Assembly (NCBI GenBank): GCA_011799875.1 | Contig: CM022301.1 | Location: 84,835,667-84,899,666 of the forward strand | Source: Thinopyrum elongatum | Taxonomy: Eukaryota; Streptophyta; Magnoliopsida; Poales; Poaceae | Length of the DNA stretch: 64,000 nt | Direction of reading: 5' to 3' | In this document: positions 10,060-22,570 of the stretch, piece after piece | Layout of the letters: every line of letters starts with the position of its first letter | How positions within the stretch are numbered: position 1 is the first letter of the stretch | Translations under genes and position numbers: made by a program | Notes under the pieces: model-generated | The model's input: only the letters and a program-made list of their open reading frames with translations | Database searches by the model: none | Told to the model about the DNA's origin: nothing

Positions 10060-12700
10060 ACGAGGCGAGATAGGCGGGCGTGTGGCGCGCCCGTGTGAGG
10101 GAGGCTCCAACTCCACATGCGTCCACATGCACGCACACGTACGTGCCACAGCCCACAGCCCAGGCCACGCGCATGTGCGGCGTCCACACACTTACCACAG
10201 GTAGCTGGGGTGGTTGCGGGGTGGGGTGCAGCCATGGGGGCCTTGCCGGCGGCGACCCGCGACAGGGCGGGCCGACCCGGTGGGACCCACGCGGCTCCAC
10301 TAGGCGTACCACTAGAGATTCTCGGGTGCCAGCGGGTCGGGTCGTTGCTGGACTACTGCACTTGACCCGATAGCCCGGTACGTGATAACTGTACCTGTAC
10401 ATTACTAATTGGACCCCATCAATTATCCTCAAAATGTATAGTTAGCATAAGGAGTGAAGACCTTATAAGCCGGTTGAGCCTGGCATGGATCCGGGTCTAG
10501 CGCCGGGTACCCGGACCTGTCATCTAGAAAGGTTCAAACAGCACTGATGAAATTAGCTTGATTAAATAAATAAAATAAATAGGGCGCCAATGCCATGATT
10601 AGGATGTTATCAGTAGAGATCTTGGGGGAGCATCTTTGGCTAATACAAAACTGTCTCCTCCCTTCTCCCCAATAATAAGATATGTATGGAACAATGTAAC
10701 ATGGAGTATATGGCACTTGTCTATTGCATGCTCCTCATCATATACCTGCATCTCTCTCCACTACCTTTTGTTTCTTCTTTTCCCTGCCCTTGCTTCTTTT
10801 GCCTATGCAAAGCAGGCCCTAGTGGTAGGGGAGCTTGTTTAATTAGTCCAAAAGTTCCCTTGCAAAGTGCACTGTTAACCACTTCACCTTTTCTTTTTCT
10901 ATGGAAACTGCAAAGTATTGTGAACTGCAGTGATGGTGCTGCTCCTTTAACTAACCAATGCTTGTATATTCATTTTACTGGTGGCAGCAAAGGTGGTCCC
11001 TAGTTGAGGTAGATTATCAAATAAGTTGAATTTGGCCTACGGGATATCATGAATGCTGGGCTCAGCGTGAGGAAATCCTGAAAAAATAATCTTTATTTAT
11101 TGCAATCATCTTTCTTTTGCAAAAATGAAATAAAGTTTTTGTGCATTTATGCAATGTAAATTCATGTCAAAAAACCCGAAGGTTTGACTAGTGCGATTTA
11201 TACTGTTGTGCAATTGTGTAAGTCAAAATGTCTAGTAGAATAGTCATGTAAAGGATCTCTGGATAAGACCCATCAAAGTGCAGATCAGTAGATGTTCCTA
11301 AGATCAGTAAAGCCACATTTGTCTGCCTCAACTTTGTTCCTACCATGACATTTCTTATACATTGCCACCATCAAGCAATCTTTGCAAAGATATTTGCAGT
11401 CTCATGTTCAGTGAACTAATCCCCCCTTTGATCAGTAACTGACTAACCAGCCTCGATTTGCTAAACTAATTAAGTTTAAGAAGTAGCATCAAATTGGATT
11501 CCCTGACAATACTGCCACAACCTATACACATCCAATTGCACCGAAATTTCGACCACCATGTCCATGCGTTTGACTATCACCAAGCAAAGGTACCCTATGT
11601 TCCTGCAACCTCCTACAATCCCAAGCTAGAATAATCCCCAAAAGAATCTTTTGAATTCGCGGTGAAAAACAAGTGTGCATGCCTTGTTTCCAAATTAAAC
11701 TATGCCGAGATGTAAGCTAACCGTAAGGTCAGTTTGAACATAATTTCAGTCTTGATGCCTGTCTTGGAAAAATATTTACTCAAGTACTGTCCATGTCGCC
11801 CACTGTATCAAAGTTTCTTGGATTCCGGCTTGAACTACTCAACTACATATACTCAATGCATTTGTTAATACTAGGAGAAGAAGTACAATGAATCATGGAG
11901 TGGTTTAATTTGGCAGGCAAGAATCTTTTGCATGATCAAATTTTGAGCCGGGGAATTAGGGCGGTGCCTGCACGTTTGACTGTTTATTGCATGCTTGACT
12001 CTGCATGATACATATATTTTTGTTGTATGATGAAGATGGAGTACTGCATCCGATCCATGCACCGACTAAATGTTGCAACCTCCTTAAAATCCGTTAATTT
12101 CATGTGCCGGGAATTTGTCGAGGTTCTCCATGGAAATGATATTCTAGATAGTTTCCCTCTAGGATTATAAGATGAGCATTTCTTTTGCCTAGCTCATTTG
12201 ATGCTTTGTGTTGCAATAACCCCCTACATGGAAACGATTATCAATTGCAAGTGTTTGCTTCTAACAGTGGGCAATTTAATTAGTGGGTAGTCGTAATGGA
12301 CATATATATAACATTGGCAGTTGAACTTTTGCTTGCCTTATCATTTGCTTTGTCTACACTATGCATGCATGTGTACTACGCACTTGCTACCCCCTGTGTT
12401 TTGTGCTCAACCTGTTGGCTGCTAACTATATGTGAATGTACGGTTTGCACATGTTTTTTTCACTATATCTGTGTAATTGATCGTTCACTAACCTAGCTAG
12501 ATATCTACGCATGTGTAGTTAGTAAAATGCATGTCTCGTTCACTGATACACTTTACCAAATTTTAGACAGGTAAGCCGAACTTAATTTAAGTGTTAATGC
12601 TAGGTTATTTTGCTAACACTGTTTTTAGTAAATAATCGGATATATTGATTAACTAAACAAAGAGTAAATCACACTTTGGAATGGATATTGTATCATCAGT
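10060..12700. other. upstream region of Aux/IAA, no further gene recognised
   Basis: 10080-10380 is GC-rich and has overlapping ORFs on both strands without domain support; it is probably promoter and leader-proximal sequence. 10400-12700 is mostly AT-rich single-copy-looking DNA with no gene. A 19-base sequence next to the TATA box (10024-10042) recurs exactly at 12120-12138. Confidence 0.4.
10652..10657 (+). promoter_or_regulatory. possible auxin response element TGTCTC
   Basis: TGTCTC is the classical ARF-binding core. This copy lies about 600 bases upstream of the TATA box. A single hexamer is expected often by chance, so the assignment rests mainly on Aux/IAA genes commonly being auxin-induced. 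Confidence 0.25.
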
Positions 12701-12711
12701 ACTCCCTCCAT

Positions 12712-12915
12712 CCCGGTGTATGGGCCTTACGTGTACTTTCAGGTTTGCAATTTGACAAACCAAATATGTATGACAAATTTTGGTCCATGTCGTACTTCTA
12801 AACTTGGACGTTTCAAGGTTGCCGCTTTCAGGTTGGCAATTTGACAAACCAAATATGTATGACAAATTTTGGTCCATGTCGTACTTCTAAACTTGGACAT
12901 TTCAAGGTTGCCGCT
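12712..12915 (+). mobile_element. Stowaway-like end with two 89-bp tandem units, cut by Gypsy element
   Basis: CTCCCTCCATCCC at 12712, preceded by TA, is the typical start of Tc1/mariner-type Stowaway MITEs in grasses. Two 89-bp direct repeats follow, starting at 12741 and 12830, nearly identical to each other. The Gypsy 5' LTR begins at 12916 inside the second unit, so the right end of this element should lie beyond the Gypsy 3' LTR, outside the window. Confidence 0.55.
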
Positions 12916-13405
12916 TGACGGTGTCCTGGGCTAGGGGATACAAACCTAGCCCATCCATGCACTTCGGGTTGGGCCGAAGGGCGCTCATTCTTCACAAGAT
13001 CGACTCCGGAGGCCGCACGCGGAGGATCAATACCACGTCTATCGAAGACTTGCCGTATACGCCAAGACCTCTTCCACCGCCTCCACGTCAGGATACCGAC
13101 CTTGTAACCCTAGATAACCTACTAGGCGTATATATAAGCCGAGGGGTTTAGCCTGTAGAAAGGACATCAACGCAATCTCATTCTCCTAGCCCTAGAGTTA
13201 GAACACATCAGAATGTCTCGAGGTAGATCAACTCTGCACTTGTAATATTTCCATAAATACAAACAAGAGCCGGACGTAGGGTTTTACCTCCATCAAGAGG
13301 GCCCGAACCTGGGTAAATATTGTCTCCCCTGTTCTAGTTACCATATGTTCAAGATCCACAGCTCGAGACCCCCTACCCGGAGGTCAGACGGTTTTTACAC
13401 CGACA
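12916..13405 (+). repeat. G0 5' LTR (490 bp)
   Basis: The LTR starts TGACGGTGTCCTGG and ends CACCGACA (TG...CA). It contains a TATA-like GTATATATAAGCC near 13128. The preceding five bases are CCGCT (12911-12915); the partner duplication is out of view. The sequence following the LTR, CTGGTGCTTTCATTGAG, is the expected leader, but I could not name the primer tRNA. Confidence 0.75.
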
Positions 13406-13440
13406 CTGGTGCTTTCATTGAGAGTTCCGTTGTGCCATCG

Positions 13441-15090
13441 ATGGAAGGACCGATGGAATCGTCGTTTAACGACTCTGAATTCACGGGCGTAATTCCCACG
13501 CCCGGAGCTCCCGACGTGGAAACTCCTTTTCTCCTTCACAAGCTTGAAGTGATCCGTGACCCCTCTCCGGCCCCCACCGAGCCCTCCTTCAAAGACGAGG
13601 GGCTGAGGTACTTCTTAGAAAGCAACTCAAACGAGGGACGGCAAGAGGAAGCCGACAAGACCGATCATCTGATCAGCTTGGCCAATCTTATGACCAGAGA
13701 TCTGACACAAGGTAAGGATATTAGGGCTTTGGGCCCGCGATCCGTAGAGATCGAAACTTACCCACCCACCTCCCACATCGAGTACCGTCCCGATAATTCC
13801 GGCCCTCCGGATGTCTAGGATTTGGCATGCGTTCAGTAACTCCCCGACGAGTCAATCAGACAGTTCTGGGCTAGATTCTTGTCCGTCAATAACAAGATAC
13901 CAACCTACCAGGACTCGGATATTATAACAACCTACCAGCATGGATGCAAGGATAAAGGCGTCTCGAACGTCCTCGCTCGCCACTGCATCTAGACATGCTC
14001 GGAACTATCCGATCTGGTATCCAAATTTTGCGCCATCGAAGATGCTTGGCAGGTGGATACAGATTCGATCTGTGAGTACAACCCAAAATGCGACAGACCT
14101 GCACCTCGGCGCAAGTCTAGCAAATAGAACACACTAGCTGAGCAACATTGGAAGAAGAAAAAAGCCACAGGTCACTCCGGGACTACCCTGGATGGCCTCC
14201 TGGATAAACCATGCTCGATACACGCTCTTCTGCTTAACTCCTGCCCGACCATAGCCTTCGCGACTATTGGGTAACAAGACAAGTGGCTAAAGGAGGACCC
14301 GCCCTTCTTGCGGGCACCCCCCCCCCCCCCCCAGAACGCAGAAGAGACCTCGGATGAAAACGAGGTCATGATGATTTACGTGACATTCACGTCCAGCAAT
14401 TAGCGTAAGCAGGCCCTGCGGGAAATTAATTCTATTAGGCAATTGCCAAACACGGGGAGCGTGGATAGACCCGCCGATCACCTTTGACCATAATGATCAG
14501 CCGAGGTCGACCCCGAACAGGTGTCCCGCCGCACTGGTCCTTGACCCCACAGTGGGCAACTGCCGTCTCTGGAAGGTACTTATGGACGGAGGCAGCAGCC
14601 TAAATCTGATATATGCAGACATCCTGGATCGAATGCACATCGACAAATCATGCATAGAACAGAGTGGCGCCACCTTTAAAGGAATAATACCCGGGTGAGA
14701 GGCACGCTGTAGTGGAAAAATAACCCTCGATGTGGTCTTCGGAACACCGGACAACTACCGTTCCGAAGAAATTACGCTCCACATCGCCCCTTTCAGGAGC
14801 GGGTATCACGCCCTTCTGGGACGGGATGCCTTTTCTAAATTCCAAGCGGTACCACATTACGGCTACATGAAGCTCAAAATGCCGGGCCCAAACGGAATAA
14901 TCACTGTCTCAAGTGACCCAGACAGAGCACTCAAAGCCGAGAATAAAACAACATCATTCGCCCTCGAATCTTTGTCCGAAGCCCTCGCGGCCGAAGAACT
15001 GACAACACTACGAGCCGGAGTCGACCGAGACGATGTCGTCCTCGACAAACGGCCGAAGTCCATCTCATTCAAACCGGCTGATGAAATAAT
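13441..15090 (+). pseudogene. G0 gag and protease region (decayed)
   Basis: An ORF opens at 13441 (MEGPMESSFNDSEF) and stays open to 13818, giving the Gag N-terminus. Downstream the Gag frame is broken several times, but FCAIEDAWQVDTDSICEYN near 14030 is recognisable. A 16-base C run at 14317-14332 lies in a proline-rich stretch. The protease block around 14570 reads VLMDGGSSLNLIY, with the catalytic Asp-Gly pair of retroviral-type aspartic proteases. A stop follows near 14698. From 14732 the frame is open again (GYHALLGRDAFSKF) to the nest insertion, ending ADEII at the target site, and it resumes in frame at 35464. Confidence 0.75.
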
Positions 15091-16680
15091 TGGTACGTCT
15101 CCAACGTATCTATAATTTTTTATTGTTCCATGCTGTTATACTATCATTCTTGGATGTTTTACCTTCATTTTATAGCAACTTTATATCATTTTTCGGGACT
15201 AACCTATTGACATAGTGCCCAGTGCCAGTTGTTGTTTTTTGCTTGTATTTTTACTTTGCAGAATATCAGTACCAAACGAAGTCCAAATGCTACGAAACTT
15301 TTTGGAGATTTTTTTGGACCAGAAGACAACCTGGGAGCCAAGGAAGCACCAGAGGGGAGGCTCGTGGGGCCCACAACCCACCAGGGCGCGCCAGAGGCCC
15401 CTGGCGCGCCAAGGTGGGTGGTGGGGCCCACGGGAGTCCTTTCCATCGCCTCTCAGCTCTATAAATTCCCAAATATTCCAGAAACTCTAGGGGAGTCGAC
15501 GAAACACAATTCCAGTCGCCGCAAATTCCAGAACCACGAGATCCAATCTAGAGCCCTATTCTGGTACTCTGCCGGAGGGGAACACGATCACGGAGGGGTT
15601 CATCATCCTCATTGGTGCTCCTCCAATGATGCGTGAGTAGTTCACCATAGACCTACGGGTCCATAGGCAGTAGCTAGATGGCTTCTTCTCTCCTTTTGAT
15701 TCTCAATACAATGTTCTCCTCGATGTTCTTGGAGATCTATTTGATGTAATGACTTTTTGCGGTGTGTTTGTTGGGATCCGATGAAGTGCGAGTTTATGAT
15801 CAGATCTATCTATGAATATTATTTGAGTTTTCTTTGATCTCTTATATGCATGATTGTTATAGCCTCGTATTTCTTCTGCGAATATTTGGTTTAATTAGGC
15901 CAACTAGATCGATTTTTCTTGCAATGGGAAGAGGTGCTTTGTGATGGGTTCGATCTTGCGGTGTCCTCACCCAGTGACAGAAAGGGTAGCGAGGCACGCA
16001 TGTATCGTTTCTATTAAGGATAAAAAGATAGGGTCTATTCCTACATGAATAGATCTTGTCTACATGATGTCATCGTTTTTATTGCATTACTCCGTTTCTA
16101 CATGAACTTAATACACTAGATGCATGCTGGATAGCGGTCGATGTGTGGATTAATAGTAGTAGATGCAGGCAGGAGTCGGTCTACTAATCTTGGATGTGAA
16201 GCCTATATACATGATCATTGCCTTGGATATCGTCATAATTATTTGCTCTCCTATCAATATCCCAATAGAAATTTGTTTACCCACCGTATGCTATTTTCTC
16301 GAGAGAAGCCACTAGTGAAATCTACGGCCCCCGGGTCTATCTTTTATCATATTGTTTTCAGATCTATTATATTAAAAACCCAAAAATACCTTGCTGCACT
16401 TTTTATTTACTTATTTTATTTTGTGTTTTAGTAAGATCTATTTATCTAATCTCATACAATTTAATCTATCTTTTTACCGTGAAGGGATTGACAACCCCTC
16501 TTACGTGTTGGGTTGCAAGTATTTGTTCTTTGTGTGCAGGTACCGTTTACATAGTGTTGCTTGGTTCTCCTACTGGATTGATAACCTTGGTTTCATAACT
16601 GAGGGAAATACTTGTCGTAGCTGTGCTGCATTATCCCTTCCTCTTTGGGGAAATACCAACGCAGATTCAAGCTACCGTCA
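15091..16680 (+). repeat. E1 LTR-A (1590 bp)
   Basis: It begins TGGTACGTCTCC (one change from TGATACGTCTCC) and ends CTACCGTCA. A TATA-like CTATAAATTCCC near 15459 is the probable promoter. It matches LTR-C more closely than LTR-B by eye, consistent with A and C being the original pair. Confidence 0.88.
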
Positions 16681-16689
16681 AAGAATTTC

Positions 16690-16707
16690 TAGCGCCGTTG
16701 CCAGGGA
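16690..16707 (+). other. E1 primer binding site (tRNA-Asp type)
   Basis: TAGCGCCGTTGCCAGGGA lies ten bases after LTR-A. It differs at two positions from TGGCGCCGTTGCCGGGGA, the complement of the 3' end of plant tRNA-Asp. Confidence 0.7.
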
Positions 16708-16902
16708 GACATCATCAACATCTACCAGGTTCCTAATCACAAATCTCATCTCCTTGCAATTTACATTATTTGCCATTTGCCTCTCGTTTTCATCTCCCCC
16801 ACTCCACAAAAATTTGCCTTTTTATTCGCCTTCTTTTCGTTTGCCTTTTTCTTGTCAGATTTTTTGTTCGCGTGTGATCTTATTTGCCTACCCTTTTTTG
16901 TT

Positions 16903-17466
16903 ATGACTAGCATGACTACCCCTCCTTTGTCACCAGATTTTGAAGTTCTATATTTCAAACAAAAACAAGGCGAAAATTTGAAAGATGCTTGGTATAGGTT
17001 ATTGGAATCCTACTGCATCTGTAACATAAAGGGAGATGCAAAGATTTTGCTTCGTAATTTTTATATAGGATTGGCTATGCACCACAGAAAACTTTTGGAT
17101 TTTGCCGCTAAAGGGATTTTTATTGAGATTGATGCTAATGTTGCCTATGAAATAATAGAAGGGATATTGGGAGTTCCACCACCAAAAAAGGGATTTTCTT
17201 TTACACAAGAAGGGGTTCAAATATTAGACAAATTGGGTGATCTACATAAAAATTTGGTCGAGATGCAAAAATATAATGAACCCCTCAAACATATTAGTGG
17301 AAACCTCAATCGCATGAATACTTTGATTACTCTTTGCAATAAGCGTTTGAATATTTTAGATCTCAAAATGGTCTCTTTTTCTGAGAATATTGGGAAGCGT
17401 AAAGAGCCTCCCGGGTTTGAGAAAGCCCTCCCAAAGGTGGCAAAAACCAAAGATGACAATACTTGA
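16903..17466 (+). CDS. E1 short Gag-like protein, 187 aa
   Basis: The start at 16903 is preferred because the upstream in-frame Met at 16777 would add 42 Phe-rich residues translated from leader sequence. The sequence YFKQKQGENLKDAWYRLL near residue 16 matches the retrotransposon Gag core of Triticeae Gypsy elements; RNFYIGLAMHHRKLLD follows. There is no Cys-His zinc knuckle, protease or polymerase: the frame ends at KTKDDNT and noncoding DNA follows to the LTR. The element was therefore non-autonomous and would need polymerase from a relative. The ORF is intact. It could be a remnant rather than an active capsid protein. Confidence 0.65.
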   Translation: MTSMTTPPLSPDFEVLYFKQKQGENLKDAWYRLLESYCICNIKGDAKILLRNFYIGLAMHHRKLLDFAAKGIFIEIDANVAYEIIEGILGVPPPKKGFSFTQEGVQILDKLGDLHKNLVEMQKYNEPLKHISGNLNRMNTLITLCNKRLNILDLKMVSFSENIGKRKEPPGFEKALPKVAKTKDDNT

Positions 17467-17495
17467 ATCTATGCATTATGCCTACCTAAACGATA

Positions 17496-17518
17496 GCGCT
17501 TGTTGGGAGGCAACCCAA
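17496..17518 (+). other. conserved hairpin after the E1 ORF stop
   Basis: GCGCTTGTTGGGAGGCAACC begins about 30 bases after the stop codon and can fold with the GTTGGG/CCCAAT stem. A near-identical sequence follows the unrelated ORF of element D (26411-26435). Confidence 0.5.
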
Positions 17519-19933
17519 TGAATAAAATTTATTTTTGCCTTTTTCTTACTGTTCTTGAGTGTTTGCACAATTATGCTACTGTTACGATTGTGTTTTTGTG
17601 TTTTAATTAGTGGTTGTGCCAGGTAAAGCCTTTAGGATAGCTTTGGGTGATAGTTGATTTGGTCCTGTTGAAAAACTGAAACTTTTGTGTCCAGTAACAG
17701 AATTGTAAAAATTCACAAAAGCAACGAATTTTTCACACAAGATTGATATACAAATTGCCTCTGTTGTCCTAATTTTTCAGAATTTTTGGAGTTGCAGAAG
17801 TATGAGTAAAATTCGAGTCTTTACAGACTGTTCTGTTTTTTACAGATTCTATTTTCGTTGCATTGTGTGCTTATTTTAATGAATTTATGGATTTTATCGG
17901 GGGCTATAAGCCATGGTAAAGTTAGAATACAGTAGGTATAATGCAATAACAAAATATGAATGGGTTTTCAATAGTACCTAAAGCAAAGATTTGTTTTCTT
18001 CCACTAACGGATCTAACGAAGGTTTTGTTAAGTTTTGTGTGATTGAAGTTTTCAAGTTTTGGGTGAGATCTTGATGGATGAAGGAATAAGGAGTGAAAAG
18101 AGCCTAAGCTTGGGGATTCCCATTGCACCCCAAGATAATATTCAAGGAGAACCAAGCAACTAAGCTTGGGGACACCCCAGAAGGCATCCACTCTTTCTTC
18201 TAACAACCATCGGTAATTTTATTGGTGCTATATTTTTATTCGTCACATATCATGAGTTTTGCTTGGAGCGTCTTGTATTATATGAGTCTTTGCTTGTTTT
18301 GCTTTTTAGTTTGTCACAAGTATCCTTGCTGGACACACCTATTTGAGAGAGCCAAAATTATGCTATGATTTGTTAGAATTGCTCTATGTGCTTCACTTAA
18401 ATTTTTTGAGCTATGGAATTGCTCTAGTGCTTCACTTATAACTTTTTGACCATAGTGTGCTTTAATATTTTTGAAGAAATGCTCTCATGTTTCACTTAGA
18501 TTTATTTGACAGTTAGTAAATTTTTTGAAGAAATTCTTTCATGCTTCACTTATATTATTTTGAGAGATGAAAATTTTTATGCTCATGTTCTTCACTTAAA
18601 TTTGTTTGAGCTTGTCAAAAGCAATTGCAATATATGAAATTAGTCCCAAAGTGATAGATATTCAAGAGGGATATAATAAAAACTTTCATGAAGATCATTG
18701 GACAAAATAAACTTGATTCTTTGTAATAGTTTTGAGATATGATGATAGTAATATGTGAGTCATGTTGGTTAGTAATTATGCTTTAGTAAGAATAATGGTG
18801 TTAAGGTTTGTGATTCCCTATGCAAGCACGAAAGTCAATAGTTATGCAATGAAATTACATCCTACCTGTGGTACATTATTCGGTGTTAGTTATGCTCAAT
18901 GCTCGTTTATGTGAATTTTCGTTTCTTGGTTGGTTGCTTCTCAATCTTTTTGCTAGCCTCCATTTGTACTAAATGGGAATACTACTTGTGCATCCAAAAT
19001 CCTTAAACCCAGTTTTGCCATATGAGTCCATCATACCTAACTATATGCGGTATTTCCGTGCCGTTCCAAGTAAATTTGTATGTGCCACCTCTAATTTTCA
19101 AAATGAATTTCCTTTTTGTGTGCACATACCGCTCATGAAGCGGCAGGGGGTGGCCAATATTTTTCCATGCTAGATGTGTTATTCTCAAGATGAGTGTTTA
19201 TTCACTTGTCATTGCACGAGAGTACGGCGGTAATAGGGATGCCCAGTCCCGAAATTAAAAAAAATTACTTTATATTGTCAAATAATAAATTCCTTGGAAA
19301 GTGTTGGTATGGACGGTACCCGTGGATACGGCTAGCCGTGGAATGTGAAAGTATGGTGGAAAAAGGAATAAACTTTATTTTATGTTTGAGAACCGCCTAT
19401 GATGTATCTAGCATGGAAAGTATTGGGAACTACTCGGTCGTTTTCGTTGACGGGAAAAGTATGCCTCCCAAAATATTTTTATCTCTCAATTTAAGCTTTG
19501 AGCGCTGGCACCTCTACAAATCTCTGCTTCCCTCTGCGAATGGCCTATCTATTTACTTTTATGCAATTTTTATTTTGAGTCTCCATCTTCTCTTATAAAG
19601 CACCAACTAGGGAGCACTATGATCATACTTGAGCATTGGATGTAGCTAATATGCGAGTGTGTTTCATGAATGGATCAATGATTGAGCATGATGGGCTAGG
19701 GATAACTTTCTTTAGTGTTGATATTTTGAAAGACATGGTTGCTTGTTGATATCCTTGAGTATTGAAGTCTTCATGTCAAATATAGACTATTGCTTTGAAC
19801 CATCTAAAAGTCCAAATGTCCATGCTACAAAAAAAGAATATGTGATGAACATGTTAGGCAGCATTCCACATCAAAAATTCTGTTTTTATCATTTACCTAC
19901 TCGAGGACGAGCAAGAATTAAGCTTGGGGATGC
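17519..19933 (+). other. E1 internal noncoding 3' region
   Basis: No ORF of substance is present. The region contains AAGCTTGGGGA motifs at 18106, 18162 and 19920, the last directly before LTR-B as the polypurine tract. 18336-19933 is repeated at 32322-33870, and a shorter part is repeated at about 27990-28561 in element D. Confidence 0.65.
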
Positions 19934-21500
19934 TGATACGTCTTCAACGTATCTATCATTTTTGATTGTTCCATGCTGTTATATTATCATTCTTGGATGT
20001 TTTACAATTATTTTATAGCAACTTTATATCATTTTCTAGGACTAACCTCTTGACATAGTGCCCAATGCCAGTTGCTGTTTTTTGCTTTTTTTTACTTTAA
20101 AGAATATCCCTATCAAACGGAGTCCAAACGCAGTGAAACTTTTGGAGATTTTTTTTGGACCAGAAGACAACTTGGGAGCCAAGGAAGCACCTGGGGGCAG
20201 CCCCGTGGGGCCCACAAGACACCAGGGCGCACCCTAGTGGGTTGTGGGGCCCACAACGGTCTCCTGCACTACCTCTTAGCTCTATAAATACCCAAATATT
20301 CCAGAAACCCTAGGGGAGTCGACGAAGCACAATTCCATCTGCTGTAAGTTCCAGAACCACGAGATCCAATCTAGAGCCCTATTCCGGCACTCTGCCGGAG
20401 GGGAACACGATCACGAAGTGGTTCATCATCCTCATTGGTGCCTCTCCGATGATGCGTGAGTAGTTCACCATAGACCTACGGCTCCGTAGGTAGTAGCTAG
20501 ATGGATTCTTGTCTCTTTTTGATTCTCAATACAATGGTCTCTTGGAGATCTATTTGATGTAATGACTTTTTGCGGTGTGTTTGTTGGGATGCGTTGAAGT
20601 TTGAGTTTATGATCAGATTTGTATCCATGAATATTATTTGAGTCTTCTTTGATCTCTTATATGCATGATTATTTATAGGCTCGTATTTCTTCTCCGAATC
20701 TTTGGTTTAGTTAGGCCAACTAGATTGATTTTTCTTGCAATGGGAAGAGGTGCTTTGTGATGGGTTCGATCTTGCGGTGTCCTCACCCAGTGACAGAAGG
20801 GGTAGCGAGGCACGTATGTATCGTTGCCATTAATGATAACAAGATGGGATCTATTCCTACCTGAATAGATCTTGTCTACATCATGTCATCGTTCTTATTG
20901 CATTACTCCTTTTCTCCATGAACTTAATACAGTAGATGCATGCTGGATAGCGGTCGATGTGTGGAGTAATAGTAGTAGATGCAGAATCGTTTCGGTCTAC
21001 TAATCTTGGACGTTATGCCTATATATTGATCATTGCATTGGATATCGTCATAATTATTTGTTCTTCTATGAATTTCCCAACAGTAATTTGTTTACCCACC
21101 GTGTGTTATTTTCTCGAGAGAAGCCACTAGTGAAATCTACGGCCCCCGAGTCTATCTTTTATCATATTTGCTTTCCGATCTATTTTTTGCCACATTTATT
21201 TTCAGATCAATTATTACAAAAACCCAAAAATACCTTGCTGTACTTTTTATTTACTTATTTTATTTCGTATTTTATTTAGATCTATTTACCCAAACTCATA
21301 CAAATTTATCTATCTTTTTACCGAGGTGGGATTGACAACCCCTCTTACGCGTCGGGTTGCAAGTATTTGTTCTTTGTGTGCAGGTACCATTTACATAGTG
21401 TTGCTTGGTTCTCCTATTGGATTGATACCTTGGTTTCACAACTGAGGGAAATACTTACCGTAGTTGTGCTGCATCATCCCTTCCTCTTTGGGGAAATACC
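19934..21500 (+). repeat. E1 LTR-B, internal third LTR
   Basis: It starts TGATACGTCTTCAACG directly after the polypurine tract and follows LTR-A and LTR-C throughout. The match becomes uncertain after about 21500. The final roughly 22 bases before 21522 may be a diverged LTR end or already Copia sequence. It is not followed by the expected tRNA-Asp primer site, so the sequence beyond has been replaced. Confidence 0.82.
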
Positions 21501-22229
21501 GATGCCGTCTCTAGCCACGTCAGCAAGGATATCGCCTACTTCGTGAAGATCTACCCGAGTGAGGCAAGTTCTTCGTGGGCGATGGCCATGGTGGGATAGA
21601 CAAGGTTGCTTCTTCGTGGACCCTTCATGGGTGGAGCCCTTCGTGGACTCGCGCAACCGTTACCCTTCGTGGGTTGAAGTCTCCATCAACGTGGATGTAC
21701 GATAGCACCACCTATTGGAACCATGCCAAAAATCTTTGTGCCCCCATTGCGTTTTCCTTCTAAACCCTTCCCTTTACTTACATGTGCAATGTTTTACATT
21801 CCGCTGCTATACTCTTAGACTTGCATGTGTAGGGTGTTTCTTGACTTGTCATAATTGGTCAAATCTGCCTACAACTAAAATTGGGAAAATGATAGATTTT
21901 TATTTGGTCAAGTAGTCTAATCAACCCCCCCCCCTCTAGACATACTTTCGATCCTACAAGTGCTATCAGAGCTTGGTCTCTGTAAGCCTTGATTTCCATT
22001 GCTTTGGTGAACATAGCCTTGGTTTCACAACCTAGGAGAGTATGGCGTCTAGTGAGGGTAACTATCACCGTAGAAGTCCTTACTTTGATGGTACAAATTT
22101 TGCTAGTTGGGAGCATAAGATGAAAATGCATACTCTTGGTCATAACCCCGCTGTTTGGGCTGTTGTTCGTATTGGCTTGCAAGGTGAATTCTTTGAGGAT
22201 GGTAGAGAACCGGATCGTGAAGCGACAGC
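21501..22229 (+). mobile_element. Copia retrotransposon, left fragment (LTR 3' part, primer site, start of gag)
   Basis: The fragment contains the 3' part of an LTR ending near 21958. The primer site TGCTATCAGAGC (21961-21972) follows, one base from the initiator Met-tRNA complement TGGTATCAGAGC used by plant Copia elements. A gag start at 22042 encodes PYFDGTNFASWEHKM, the typical N-terminal Gag block of Copia elements. The gag ORF is cut at 22229 by the next LTR. The left part of the LTR is missing. Confidence 0.8.
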
Positions 22230-22570
22230 TGATGACCCACAAGTATAGGGGATCAATCATAGTCCTTTCGATAAGTAAGAGTGTCGAACCCAATGAGGAG
22301 CAGAAGGAAATGACCAGTGGTTTTCAGCAAGGTATTTTCTCCAAGCACTGAAATAGTCTGATAGCAAGATAATTTGTAACAAGCAAGTAAGGGTAACGGT
22401 AAATAAAGTGCAGCAAGGTAGCCCAATCCTTTTGTGGCAAAGGACAGGCCAAAACGGTCTCTTATAATAATCAAAGTGTTCTTGAGGGCACACGGGAATT
22501 TCATCTAGTCACTTTCATCATGTTGGTTTGATTCGTGTTTGCTACTTTGATAATTTGATATGTGGATGGA
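22230..22570 (+). mobile_element. LTR-E: start of another LTR, interrupted
   Basis: TGATGACCCACAAGTATAGG opens a 341-base piece that looks like the start of a common Triticeae Gypsy LTR. It is cut at 22571 by LTR-D. The remainder of this LTR is not found to the right. Confidence 0.6.

Noticed and set aside
14317..14332. Poly-C runs (also at 30607-30618 and about 53909-53922) as regulatory elements
   Set aside because: Homopolymer expansion or sequencing/assembly error is more likely; no context supports a function.
15229..15636. 135-codon ORF in LTR-A (and its counterpart in LTR-C)
   Set aside because: It lies across the LTR promoter and leader, is not preserved in LTR-B and has no domain.
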